From Ailanthus altissimus (taxonomy: Eukaryota > Streptophyta > Magnoliopsida > Sapindales > Simaroubaceae), in the NCBI GenBank assembly GCA_946807835.1, contig OX327695.1, forward strand, positions 27,510,501-27,574,500: a stretch of DNA of 64,000 nt, read 5' to 3'. Below are positions 48,977 to 60,602 of this stretch, piece after piece. The notes beneath the pieces were generated by a model. It was not told the DNA's origin and searched no databases. It saw nothing but the letters and a program-made list of their open reading frames with translations. Each line of letters starts with the position of its first letter. The stretch's first letter is position 1. A program made the translations under genes and the position numbers.

Positions 48977-49298
48977 TGTGGGGATACGCACTGTTTAGTC
49001 TGACGAGCCGGGACATACCGGTCCCAGTGGGCCATCACTGGTCCAGACCTCACAGTGGCCTCCATTCACACAGTACCTATTGTTTCTCTTTTGGCCTCCC
49101 CAACGCTCGAACCCGGGTGGGACATACCACCTCAAATGCCTAACGAGTTTGAAGTCAGTACCATTAGAGCGTTGGGGAGGCCAAAAGAGAAACAATAGGT
49201 ACTGTGTGAATGGAGGCCACTGTGAGGTCTGGACTAGTGATGGCCCACTGAGACTGGTATGTCTCGGCTCGTTAGACTAAACGGTGCGTATCCTCACA
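48977..49298. repeat. Inverted repeat, 132-bp arms and 58-bp loop
   Basis: Left arm 48977-49108 and right arm 49167-49298 are reverse complements with only a handful of mismatches. The loop is 49109-49166. A partial extra copy of the outer arm words follows at 49305-49340 (CTCAGACTAAATAGTG). Matching open frames on the two strands (starting MFLFWPPQRSN) are by-products of the palindrome. A transcript would fold into a long hairpin. It could be a fold-back element or a rearranged LTR piece. Confidence 0.93.
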
Positions 49299-49343
49299 TA
49301 AAAGGCCGGCTCCTCAGACTAAATAGTGTGTATCCTCACAGTT

Positions 49344-49740
49344 TCAATCTCTCCTTCTTTCGTGGCAACTTTTTAAAGTATAGCTACCAAAATTGAGTTC
49401 CATTATCCTGTAAGTGAAAATACTAAATACATCAGTTGTGTCATTATGATGATGTAATTCTTCAAAAGTAGAATTCAATAAATTTTTAAAAAAAATCAGA
49501 GTCATAATTTTTATAAACTTTCTCCACTACAATTGAGGTTTGATGATTTCATTTTCTCCCTCTTTTATGACAACTCTTCAAAACATAACCGTTAAAATTG
49601 AGTTTCATTATCCTGTAAATTAAAAATATTAAATACATCAATTGTATTGTTAGGATAACGTAATTCTTAAAAAATAGAATTCAAAAAATTTTAAAAAAAA
49701 TTAAAGTCATAATTTTTATAAATTTCCTCCATTATAAATG
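49344..49740. repeat. Direct repeat, period about 205 bp, two copies
   Basis: Both copies share the words AATTGAGTT.CATTATCCTG (49391, 49596), then AAATACATCA and GTCATAATTTTTATAAA at matching spacing. It is AT-rich and noncoding. Confidence 0.75.
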
Positions 49741-50018
49741 TGTTTATCATATATTTTTTATGTATTATATTTCATATATAAGTAATGAATTTAATGTTTA
49801 TATACGAGTCCTCTTTATAATTATATTTAGAGAGTAAAATATAATTTCTTTTAATTTATCTATTTTTTCTCTTCGGGGCTTTCAGTGCATCTGCAGCACG
49901 AGTACCACCGTCGGCCACTGCGTTGTCGTTGTCGCCAATCAATAAGTCGATATCACTTTTAGATTCCTCAGTGACCTAGCCATGATTTTCCAACTTTGTT
50001 GCCTCTATCCCATCATTG
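49741..50018. other. Short spacer left of the Gypsy element
   Basis: A less AT-rich piece at 49870-50018 contains SAS-type and Pro/Ser codons in one frame but no recognisable gene. It continues after the element at 51780, so the element interrupted it. Confidence 0.35.
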
Positions 50019-50550
50019 TGTCACGCCCCAAATATTCTCAAGCAATTACTCGAGTATTTGGCACGCGACAAGACCACCAAGGGGGTGTCTTAGTCCATTT
50101 TTGGTTAAATGGGCTAGAGCTTCTAGAAGGCCCATGGAGTTGGGTTGAGGCCACATTAATGTGGTAGGTGGGAGAATAATCTAGAAAAAGCATATTCCTT
50201 TGGATATACTTTTGGTAGTTGGCATTTTTTAGAATATTTCTTAGAATATTCTCCTCTTTAGATTTGGACCCTTGGATTAGAGTTAATCCTAGCCGTCCAT
50301 TGTATATAGCTTTAGCTATAAATATGTGGAGTTCTCATTTGAGAATCCATCCTCCAAATTGTAGAAATACTCTTAGCTTGTAAGTGTATAGCTTTGTAAT
50401 CTCTCTTTAGTAATAAAATACGAGAGCATTCTCTCAAACACTTGGTGTGCTTCTTCTTCATCTCTTTCTTTGGTTAATTGGGGTCTTGTAGGCTGCTTAG
50501 CACTAGCAAGTGTCTAAGGCCGCACGGTTTCGAGAAATCGGGTCGTGACA
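50019..50550 (+). repeat. Gypsy 5' LTR (532 bp)
   Basis: It begins TGTCACGCCCC and ends GGGTCGTGACA. A TATA-like TATAAATA lies at 50319-50326. The last part matches 51712-51779. The primer-binding site follows after two bases. Confidence 0.88.
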
Positions 50551-50552
50551 AG

Positions 50553-50564
50553 TGGTATCAGAGC
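50553..50564 (+). promoter_or_regulatory. Gypsy primer-binding site, initiator tRNA-Met
   Basis: TGGTATCAGAGC, a perfect match, two bases after the LTR end. Confidence 0.9.
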
Positions 50565-50577
50565 GGGTTCAAAGAAG

Positions 50578-51711
50578 ATGGTGAAAGAAGTTGCTGGAAC
50601 ATCGGGGATTACTCAAGGGAAGGGTAGAGACCCCAAAGCTAGGAGACATGGGAGTATTTCGCCAGAAAAGTTCGTTGATCCGAACCATGATCTAGGGGAC
50701 ATGGTTATGAGGCTCGGTGGTGCTGTGAGCAAGGCAACAGATCGCCTTGGGGAGTTGGAGGAGCAAGTCCAGAATGTCGAGGTAGGCCTCGATACTCAAG
50801 GTGACGAGCTGCGCTCCCTCATCGAAAGCTCCATTGACGAGCATGTTGTCAAGCAACGGGACTGGATCAAGACTTTTCAGGAGAAGGTTTACAACACCAT
50901 GGACAGAGTTCAAGCCCAAGTAGAAGAGCTACGAAAGGGGTTTGAAGGTGTCAAAGAGGATGTGGTGTTGTGCAAGCGAGCGGTCGCTAATGGCGTAGCT
51001 ACTCAAACTGCGGTGGCTGCACCAAGGGTCGAGGCCCCTAAACCGAAGGAGTTTAGCGGCAGACGGGATGCCAAGGAGCTTGACAACTTCTTTTGGCAAA
51101 TGGAGAGGTATTTCGGCGCTATGGGCGTGCGGGATGAACACAAGGTAAGTACCGCAACTTTATACCTTTCCGATCATGCAATTCTGTGGTGGCGTAGGAA
51201 AAGCGAGGAGATTCGCAAGGGTACCTGCACCATAGACACATGGGAAGAATTGCAACGAGAGTTAAAGCGCCAATTCTATCCGGAGAATGTGGCGCACGAC
51301 GCTCGCAAGCGGTTGAAGGAGTTGAAACAAACGAAGTCCATTGGGGAGTACGTGGAGGAGTACTCTTTGTTGATACTGCAAATCCGCAACATGACCGAGG
51401 AGGACTTGTTGTTCAATTTCCTGGACGGGTTACAATCCTGGGCAGCCAATGAGTTGAAGCGGCGTGGAGTGCAGAATATATCCGACGCTCTTACAATGGC
51501 GGAGACGCTCATGGATTACCGCAAGGGAGATTCGGGAAAGTCCAGAAATTTTAAACCCAATCACAGCAAGGGTGGGGAAGCCTAGGAGTTTCAGCCTCCG
51601 GAGAGCAAGGAGGAGAAAGGCAAACCGTCCAAGTGGAAGGAGCAGAAACGCAACGGCCATAGAGGTAATGGTCCGAAGTCTAACTGTTTTCTCTGCGATG
51701 GGGATCATTGG
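50578..51711 (+). pseudogene. Gypsy gag, one stop, truncated at the zinc knuckle
   Basis: From the ATG at 50578, a 335-codon frame runs to a TAG at 51583. The N-terminal half is probably coiled-coil (LGELEEQVQNVEV). The retrotransposon gag core follows: ELDNFFWQMERYF, ATLYLSDHAILWWRRK, WEELQRELKRQFYPEN. After the TAG the same frame continues through a Lys-rich stretch to the start of a CCHC knuckle (CFLCDGDHW), which is cut by the deletion. Except for the stop and the cut end, gag is well preserved. Confidence 0.9.
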
Positions 51712-51779
51712 GTCTTGTAGGCTGCTTAATACTAACAAGTGTCTAAAGCCGCACGGTTTCGAGAAATCGGGTGGTGACA
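51712..51779 (+). repeat. Gypsy 3' LTR remnant
   Basis: It matches the final ~68 bp of the 5' LTR (GTCTTGTAGGCTGCTTA ... GTGACA) with a few differences. The junction carries ATTGGG, also found at the matching point of the 5' LTR. Confidence 0.88.
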
Positions 51780-51783
51780 ATTG

Positions 51784-52293
51784 GAATGACAATATTGAGG
51801 CAAAGACCACCGGAAGGACCGGCATTTCATTTGTTGTCGTCTGCCATGAGTTGCACAATAATAATAATAATAATATATGTTGAATTTTAATTAGCATTTA
51901 TACTTTATAACTTGTATGTTGATTTAAATAAATGTTGACTTTTTGCCATTAATACTTTTTAATTAGATGTTGATTTTTCCACGGAGTAATAGAATTCTAA
52001 TTGCCAGGTGAGTTTGGTGGCGTCTCAATGACGTGCTATTGCACCAACAAAAATTTTGTTGGAATACATGGTATTGTTTTCTTGAAAAGACTATCGATCT
52101 GGCTACACACTAAGTAGCCTATCAAGGGTATTACTTATTAGGCTGAGAGGAATTTGGTCAAGGTCCGTTAGAGCGGCACAATCCAAAATTTTCAAATGGC
52201 CTAACGTTGAATCTGCAATGTGATGAAGAGAATTCACTCCGAACTTAGAAATAACACACAATCAAACAGCGTTTCTAGAACTATTATCACAAA
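51784..52293. other. Spacer between Gypsy and CACTA elements
   Basis: An (ATA)n run lies at about 51858-51880. No gene is recognised. Confidence 0.4.
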
Positions 52294-52339
52294 CACTACA
52301 AGAAAATATACTATTAGTTACAATTTCTTCTACGACAAA

Positions 52340-52530
52340 ATTAATTTTTTTTGCTAAAAATAATATGTAACAACAAAATAAAATTTTTGTTGCAGCAAAT
52401 AAATATATTTTGTCAATCAAATTTATGCCAGGAAGGCAACAAAATATTTTTCATAAGTGACAAAAATATATTGTTGCAATAAATTTTTATAGTAAAAAAA
52501 GTAATTTTGTTGCACAAAAGGCCTTATTCT
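52340..52530. repeat. CACTA left subterminal repeats
   Basis: AACAAAAT, TTTTTGTTGCAGCAA, GGCAACAAAATATT, TATTGTTGCAATAA and TTTTGTTGCACAAAAG lie close together just inside the CACTA end. Such subterminal words are binding sites for the element's own protein in known CACTA families. Confidence 0.7.
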
Positions 52531-55500
52531 TACAAAAGACAGAATTTGTTGTTTAATATCTTTTAGATTAAATATTTGCACTAATTGAGACAAACTATTT
52601 TGCCGAGACAAATCATAAACAATGAGAAATAGATTCTTGTAAGAACACACACATACACACACGTACATCTATATACATACATACATATATAAGTATAATA
52701 ATAATAAAAATTATGTTCATAAAGTAAAGGATAATCAAAATATTGCGTTGAAAATTCTTGTATTTTATATGTGGTAAAAAAAAATTATTATAGCACAAAG
52801 TATAATAAAATGATTTGTGTAAAGTTTAAATTCTACTTTATAGTCTCAAATTTTATCTTTTATTTAGTTCATTAGTGCAATATTTGCTATTTGGTATCAA
52901 TATTTTGTTTATCAAGGTAATTTTATTATTTTTACTTCAATGATAAAAAAAATAAAATTGATTGTATAAGTAACGTTTATAATACTAGTAGTAACAGCAG
53001 TACTACTTAAAATAAAAATAATTATCACAATTGTATTGGTGATGAGATATTAATATATACATGCTTATATATAGATAGATAAATAAATAATGCACTCTTT
53101 TCTGTTGATATCATATCAACAAATTGAATGATGATTATAATCTTTAATAGATTAATTTGAATGGGTGAAGGAATAAATAGAGAAGTTAGGTCATATTCTA
53201 CTAACAAAATATATAATTATTTAGTTTAATTGATAATGTATATAAATTATTAATTTTAATTTATTAATTCAAAATATTAATAATTTAAAATTTTCAAATT
53301 CATTACAAGATTACAACTCTAACTTCTCATTATTTTAAGTTGTCGACAAAATGCCTATTGTTTTGGATTGATATTATTTTGATTATTTTAGTAAGCATAT
53401 TACATTTTCTTTTTCAAGTTGAAATAAAACATTATATCACTTTGGGATGTTTTAAGATAGTTATTTGCAAGTAAAACTATTTTAAATTTGACTTCAATAA
53501 AATTTTATAATTTAATTTATTGTGTCCTTCTAATTGTGATGAAAAAGATTTTATTTTATAAATAGGTTAAACCGAATTAAATTGGTATAAGGGGGTTTTT
53601 ATCTTATTTCAGTTGGTTTGGGTTGAAAAAAAATGACAACATAAAAATTTTAAATTTGGTTTGTGTTAATTCTAACTCAATCTAAACTGCAAGTTTTCCA
53701 TCCTTATTAGTGGGTTATAAAGTTTTCGCCAATTCAAAATTAAGTTTTTAATTAATAATTATTATTCAATATAATAATCACTTACAAACAAGATTATAAA
53801 TATGCTTGATGTATTTATTTTTATAGGAAATAGAGTTGGTGTATCTAAAAGAGGGTTAAATGATAATTAAATAATAGTAAAAACTTATATAGTAATATAT
53901 CAGCAAAAAAATTAGCAAGACAATTTCTCAATTTTCACGCCCATTATCTAATAAAAGGCGCTATCTACAAAGCAATTCCTAATCATTTTTTTTTAATAGG
54001 AAATACTTTTTCTAAAGAGTTTTACCACTTTTTAATATTGAACCAAGTCTTTAATCAACCATCAAATTTACTTTTTTTACTGTCTATGGCACCATTACCA
54101 CTTAAGAATAGCTTTGCTTAAAGATTTGAGAGCCTATTACTTCTCAAGGTAAATATAATTGCTCTTCTTTAATTAAATACAATAATATTTTATATTTATT
54201 TTATTGCATTAAGAATCCATTTTGACTTTAATGCAGTTTATTAAATTAATCTGGTGCATGGGTTTTTTGAATTTGACAAAATTTTGTGAGCATCATTTGG
54301 GTTGGGTTAGTCAGTTTATGTTTTAATTTTTTCTTGAATTATTCTTAGTTTTTAACTTGATATAAATTCTTTTGTTTTCTTCTAATAAAAATTAAAGTAT
54401 TTTTGCAAATAAATTAATGAAATATTTTTTAAAAAATCAACTCAAAGTGATGATAACTTTTCGAAAAAAGAAGAGAACATTTTTTAAAACAAATAAAAAT
54501 TTGTCACACTCTTTTCATTTTAATTTTTTCTATATAATTTCTAACTTTTCACATTGTAAGTGGTGAAAGTTTGAAGCCATTACTTGTTTTCTTTGAATAA
54601 ACAAATTTATAATATTTTTGTTTCTTTCTTTTTTGTCTAATAATACTATCTAAAATACTTATAATACATTTTTTCTTTTATTATAGGTAATCTTTCTTGC
54701 AATAATTCTTGAAAGACTAATGTATGAATCGTTGGTATATATAATATCTATCTGCAAACAATTCTTTAATTACTTGGTAAATTATTAGCATCTATTTTGC
54801 AATAATTCTTACATAACCATCACCATTTTGTTCTGTTGTGATAATCTCTGAAGGCAATTTAACTTCCTTTATAGTTTATATGTTATCCTTGCTTTTAAAA
54901 TGATATACGAGTCTCTAATTTAGATAGCCATTATAGTGATGTACATGGTTTTTTTTTTTTTTTGGTGTTACTTAGGTTGTTTGACAATAATATATTAAAA
55001 TAATTGACTTAAATTTGTTAATATATTGAAAAACAAAAAGCCATACGCATAGTGATACTTAAATATATATTGTTTTCTATGATTGAGTTATTGCATTTAG
55101 AAGTGTATGTTTTGCAGTTTCTTCTTTTCTGACAACAAAAGTTTGAATAAGAAACTCAATTTCATTTATCATACTCAAGATTCAAGGTATAACTTAGAAT
55201 TTTAAGGTATTAAGTACTATTATGTACTGGTTTTCTTTTATTTCCTGTTTTATTAATTGTTAAACAATACTTAATAATTTTACAATATTGAGGTCAATAT
55301 CACAATAAAATATGAAACTTAAGTACAAATGTGATATGAGGTGCAACCTAAATTTTAGAAATGTGCAACTTAAGAAATTATGGGATATACAAGAAAAGAG
55401 TAGCTTAAATGAAAATGATAATATAGAGAAACAAGTGTATCAGTAGAATGATTCATTTGATATTAATCTTGTTGTAGAATTTAATGATCTTGATGCACAA

Positions 55501-55846
55501 TCATATCGCAGCTAGAGATGATGTTAATCTACACATTACTGATGCATCAAATTTGAAAAGTAATAAACCAAGAGATCTTGATTTAAATGATTTCATATGC
55601 GATGAAATTGAAAAAGAAGTTGAAACAATGGTAGAATATTGCTTTGGCAGTGAAGATGATTTGAAATCCATGATAATAGTGATATTGATGTATAAGACAT
55701 ATAGTATTTATTTCAAGAATGAATTGGTTGATTAAAATTTCTTTTATTTGTTTATGCAATTAGGCATTCTCAAAATAGTTAGATATATATATTTGATTAT
55801 TTACATTTACATGAACTATAGTTTTTTATTCATGTCCTTCTATTTT
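52531..55846. other. CACTA interior, left part, no intact gene
   Basis: AT-rich. One 83-codon frame at 55484-55735 (acidic; KPRDLDLNDFICDEIEKEVE) may be an exon of the element's own gene that was separated by the Copia insertion, but I cannot assign it. No transposase signature was seen here. Confidence 0.45.
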
Positions 55847-55851
55847 TTTTC
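55847..55851. repeat. Target duplication of the nested Copia, left copy
   Basis: TTTTC, repeated exactly at 61293-61297. Confidence 0.88.
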
Positions 55852-56517
55852 TGTTGAAGCGAAAGTACATAAACAAGTAAAAACATTCACTCAAATAATG
55901 TAATAATATAGAACAAGTTATTAAGAAATAAATAGAGAAAGGGTTAGAAGAAGAACACACAAAGAATTATGTGGTTCGGCAACTTGCCTACGTCCACGAC
56001 GGATCAAGATCACACTCTTCTCTTATTATTAGTCACAAGGCACTCACAAAGTATGCATTTTACAAGAAAAATCACAAAGAAAACTCTCTCTCTCATTCTA
56101 TGGATTTTCTCTCATAAAGAACTACAAAGATCTCTTGTTTATCACAAAGATTGTCAAGATTTTTAGTTGATCACAAAGATGTATTTACAAGCCAATTAAT
56201 AGCCTTTATATAGGCTTTGTGATGACCTAGGTTTACCCTATACGTGTGAGAGTCGTATTAGGGAGTTCTGAAACAAGTGGGAGATGAAATAAGGAAGTTT
56301 CCTTATTTTGGGATACTATTCTCGTCTCCAACGCCGCAGCGCTCAGGTTTTGGACTGGGCGCCGCGATGCTCACGCCTGGTCGCCGCAGCGCTGGCGCCT
56401 GGTACGCCCTTCTTCATTTTTTACCTCCTTTCGCGTCCGACTTCGATCTGTGCGCACCCACGCACTTGGCTTGATCTCCAAATCATATTTCGATGATTTT
56501 CAATCAATAATCTCACA
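55852..56517 (-). repeat. Nested Copia 3' LTR (666 bp)
   Basis: On the plus strand it starts TGTTGAAGCG and ends AATCTCACA. It contains a GC-rich island at 56328-56402 and keeps a ~30-bp segment near 55965-55995 that is missing from the 5' LTR. Confidence 0.92.
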
Positions 56518-56530
56518 AATTTCCTCTTTG
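56518..56530 (-). promoter_or_regulatory. Nested Copia polypurine tract
   Basis: On the minus strand this reads CAAAGAGGAAATT and abuts the 3' LTR. Confidence 0.7.
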
Positions 56531-56586
56531 ATTCAAAATCATCCACAAAGTAACTCGATCTCTCATTTCTACATCTTCAGTCACCC

Positions 56587-59500
56587 TCATAAAGTAGTGA
56601 CTCCGGTTAAGTCCTTGCATAGGACGAACTTAACCGAGGGTAGTGGCTTAGTCAACATATCAGTAGGATTTTCAGACGACGCTATCTTTGTTAGATTAAC
56701 TTCACCACTTTGGACAATCTTTCGAATGTAATGGAGCCTCATATTAATGTGTTTCGACCTCTCATGGAACACTTGATACTTGCTTAGCTGTATGGCACTC
56801 TGGCTATCACAATACACACCGGTGTTCACATTTTTACTAGCCAATACCTCCGCGCATATGTCTTTTAACCACACGGCCTCCTTGATAGCTTCACCAATAG
56901 CTATGTACTCTGCCTCTGTGGTAGATAGTACAACCACATGTTGTAGAACTGATCTCCAATACACACTACACCCAAACATTGTGAATATGTAGCCCGTCAA
57001 CGATCTTCTCTTATCAAGATCACATGCATAATTTGAGTCTACGTAACCTCTTACCATTTCATTACTGTCTTCATCCCTCTTATACATTAACTCGTGATTC
57101 GACGTTCCCTTGAGATATCTCAGAATCCACTTTACTGCAAGCCAGTGATCTTTTTTTTGGATTCTCCATGTATCTACTCACTACACTCACACCCTGTGCT
57201 ATGTCTGGTCTTGTGCAAACCATTGCATACATGATGCTCCCCACAGCGCTTGCATACAGTACTTTGCTCATCTGCAGTTTCTCCTTACGGATGTCGGCAA
57301 CTGAGCTGTTGAAAGTCTGAAATGCATGGCCAAAGGAGTAGAGACAGTCTTCGCGTTTGACATACCAAACTTCTCCAAAATATTGACTATATATCGCTGT
57401 TGGGACAAAAAGATAACATCTCTTTTTTCCCTCACAATATCCATACCCAAAATTCTCTTTGCTGCTCCCAAATCCTTTATTTCAAACTCGCCACTCAACT
57501 ACTTCTTGATCTTCTGTATTGCTTCCATATTCTTGCACGCAATCAACATATCATCGACGTATAGAAGCAAATACATCATCCCACAACTTATGTTCTTGAA
57601 GTACACGCATCTGTCATACTTGCTTCTACTAAAGTCACAAGCAATCATCAACTCATCAAATCTCCTATACCACTGTCTAGGTGATTGCTTTAACCCGTAC
57701 AATAACTTCTTTAGCAAACAAGTCTGATCTTCTTTTTCGGGCTCCTCGAACCCCTGCGGCTGTGCCATGTATATCATTTTTTCAAGCTCTCCATGTAGAA
57801 AAGCTGTCTTTACATCCATCTACTCTAGATGTAAATCAAGGTTTGCACACATGGCTAACAAAATCCTAATAGATGTGTGCTTGACAACTGGATAGAATAT
57901 CTTATGAAAATCGACTCTCTCTCTCTGAGTAAAACCTTGTGCTACTAACTTAGCCTTGAATCTCATAGGCTCAATCTCCGGTATCTCCTCCTTCACCTTA
58001 TACACCCACTTGTACCCGATTAGCTTCTTTTGAGGTCTTTCCACCAAATTTTAGGTATTGTTCTTCCTAAGAGAACAAATTTCTTCTTCCATGGACTGCT
58101 GCCATTCTTTATTGTTTTCACTCTTCATAGCCTCACCATATGTCCTAGGCTCATCATACTCAATAGTGTAAGCAGAATTAAAAGCATGAGCAACTAAGTC
58201 TACTTGTGCATACCTGACTGGTGGGTTAATTATTCTCCTTAGCCTGTCTCTAGCAAGCTGGTACTCTTCAAGTTCCAACTCAAGAGTTTTAGTCTTCTTT
58301 TGGGTGGACTTGAAGGAACTCGCCGGTGTTCTTGGTTCATCTTCAAGGATCTCCTCGTTGAAGTGTTGACCTGAGGGCATACAAGATCCATGTTCCGGCT
58401 CTACTTCAACTTCTATTGACTCGGGTGCTAAGTCTTCCTTGGTTACAGATTCTTCTTTCTCATCTTCTTGGGAGGTTTTCAGCATCGTCTTTTCATCGAA
58501 CGTCACGTCACGGCTTATGATACTCCTTGGTGGTGTTAAGTCTTTACACTACACCTTGTATCCTTTTACTCATTCGGGATATCCTATGAATACCCCTTTG
58601 ATAGCTCTCGGTTCCAACTTTTCCTCCTTAATATGTACAAAGGTGGGGCAACCAAATATTCTGAGGTGGTCATACTTTGGAGGATTGCCAGACCATTTTT
58701 CTTCTGGCGTCTTGAAGTCAATTACTGAGGAGGGACTTCTATTGATCAAGTAAGCTGCCGTCACTACGGCTTCTCCCCATAATATCTTGGACATCTTCGC
58801 ATTGGTAAGTATGCATCTAACCCTTTCAGGTAGGGTTATGTTCATCCTCTTAGCTACCCCATTCTGTTGTGGTGTTGATCTTACAGTTCTATGCCTTGCA
58901 ATCCCATGCTTAACACAAAACCCATTAAACTCTCTGTTGTAAAATTCGAGGCCGTTGTCAGTTCTCAACCTTTTCACTCTTTTGCCAGTCTGATTCTCAA
59001 CAAGAACCTTTCAAGTCTTGAATACTTCAAAGGCTTAATCCTTGCTCTTCAACACGTAGACCCACAGCTTCCTCGAATAGTCATCAATTAAGCTGAGAAA
59101 ATACCTAGCACCACCACGAGTAGCTTTCTGAGCTGATCTCCAAAGATCCAAGTGTATGTAGTCAAGAGTCCCCTTAGTCTTGTGCTCTCCGATACTGAAC
59201 CTCACCCTATGTACTTTCCCAAGCACACAATGCTTACAAAAGTCTAAGGGCTAGAACTTATCCTCGCCGAACGCCTTTTGACTATATAACTCCTTTAGGT
59301 TTCTCTCGCCTAGGTGTGCCAGTCTAAGATGCCACAACTTGGTTTGCATACTCTCATCATCTACAGAGAATAGTGCAGAACCACTCACGATTTCACTTTT
59401 AAGCATATAAACACCTTTGCACTTCTCTCCTCTCATCACCACCATGGAACCTTTCAAAATTCTTAAAATTCCTTTGTCGATCCTGATGGAACACCCATTC

Positions 59501-60570
59501 TGATCTAAAGTCCTTAGTGAGATCAAGTATCTCTTCAAGTCAGGAACATACCTAACATCTGTCAACTCTCTCACTCGCCCATCATGTAACCTAAGGTTAA
59601 CACTACTAATTCCCATCATCTGACACGCAACGTCATTATCCATTAGGACCTTACCACCACTAATGGGCTGAAAATTTGTAAACCAAGACTTGTGCGAGCA
59701 CATGTAAAAAGTATAACCAGATTCTAAAACCCATTGTTCAGAGTTCATACCATCAGTAACGACGAGTGTCTCTGCGCTGTCATAGCTATCATCATAGGCA
59801 AGCACAACATCCGCTTTCTTCTTGTCTTTTACTCTCTTCTCAGGACAGTCCTTTATAAAGTGCCCCTCTTTCTTGCAGCAATAGCACTTCCTAGGAGTCC
59901 TAGACTTCGACCTTGAGCCTTTTTTCTTTCCATCTCTATATGAGGGCCTTCCTCTTACAGATAAACTTTCTGCATTACCCTTGGTATGCTTTCATAATAA
60001 CTTTGAGTTTAATAATGATTTCACATCACTCATCGTTAAACTCTCTCTGCCGTCGAGTAGCGTATCAACAAAACTTTCATAGCTCTTGGGGAGTGAACTC
60101 AGCAGGATAATTGCTCTATCTTCATCTTCCATCTTGATGTTGATAGACTCAAGATCAAGGATGATCTTATTGAAGGCGTCTATATGATCTTTCATCGGCG
60201 TCCCTTCTGACATGGACAACTGATACAACTTCCTATTTATATGTAATCTGTTGGCCAACGATTTCTTCATATAAAGCGAGTCAAGCTTCTTTCAAAGACC
60301 TATTACCGTCGTCTCACTTGCTACTTCCCTTAGTACTTCATCGCTCAATGACAAAACGATTGTGCTATGAGCTCTTTCTTGAATGTCCTTTCTTTCTGCT
60401 TCTGCTCTAGATGACTCTGGTGTCTTCTCTTCATCACTAGATGGAGCTGCAGTTTCCTCTAATGTCGAATCAAGCCTTTGGCACACCAATAATGCCTTAA
60501 CCTTCATCTTTCACAGATTGAAGTCATTCATACCATTGAATTTCTCTACCTCATACTTGGGTGTGGCCAT
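56587..60570 (-). pseudogene. Nested Copia gag-pol, all domains present, interrupted
   Basis: From the ATG at 60570: gag with a CX2CX4HX4C knuckle (CYCCKKEGHFIKDC, about 59850-59890); protease where DSG reads ESG (near 59727); GAG-pre-integrase (LWHLRLAHLGERNL; CKHCVLGK); integrase (LIDDYSRKLWVY, RTDNGLEFYN, TPQQNGVA); reverse transcriptase (WVYKVKEE, DVKTAFLHGELE, YVDDMLIA near 57550); RNase H (YVDSNYACD, STTEAEYIA, KHINMRLHYIR), ending at 56587. Interrupting stops lie at about 60519, 60292, 59992, 59251, 59035, 58570, 58535, 58051, 57820 and 57499, with frameshifts near 57270 and 57090. Several stops replace Trp or Gln codons. Confidence 0.93.
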
Positions 60571-60587
60571 GTCTGCTTAGAACTAAA

Positions 60588-60599
60588 GCTCCGATACTA
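60588..60599 (-). promoter_or_regulatory. Nested Copia primer-binding site
   Basis: On the minus strand this is TAGTATCGGAGC, one mismatch from TGGTATCGGAGC, three bases inside the 5' LTR. Confidence 0.75.
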
Positions 60600-60602
60600 G
60601 TT

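Larger units (their letters stand above)
50019..51779 (+). mobile_element. Gypsy LTR element with pol deleted
   Basis: A complete 5' LTR, primer-binding site and gag are followed directly by only the last ~68 bp of the 3' LTR (51712-51779). Everything between the gag zinc knuckle and that point (protease to integrase and most of the 3' LTR) is gone. The flanks carry ATTG at 50015-50018 and 51780-51783, a likely 4-bp target duplication. Unable to move alone. Confidence 0.85.

Noticed and set aside
49080..49280. Matching 66-codon frames on opposite strands
   Set aside because: They arise from the palindrome and are not separate genes.
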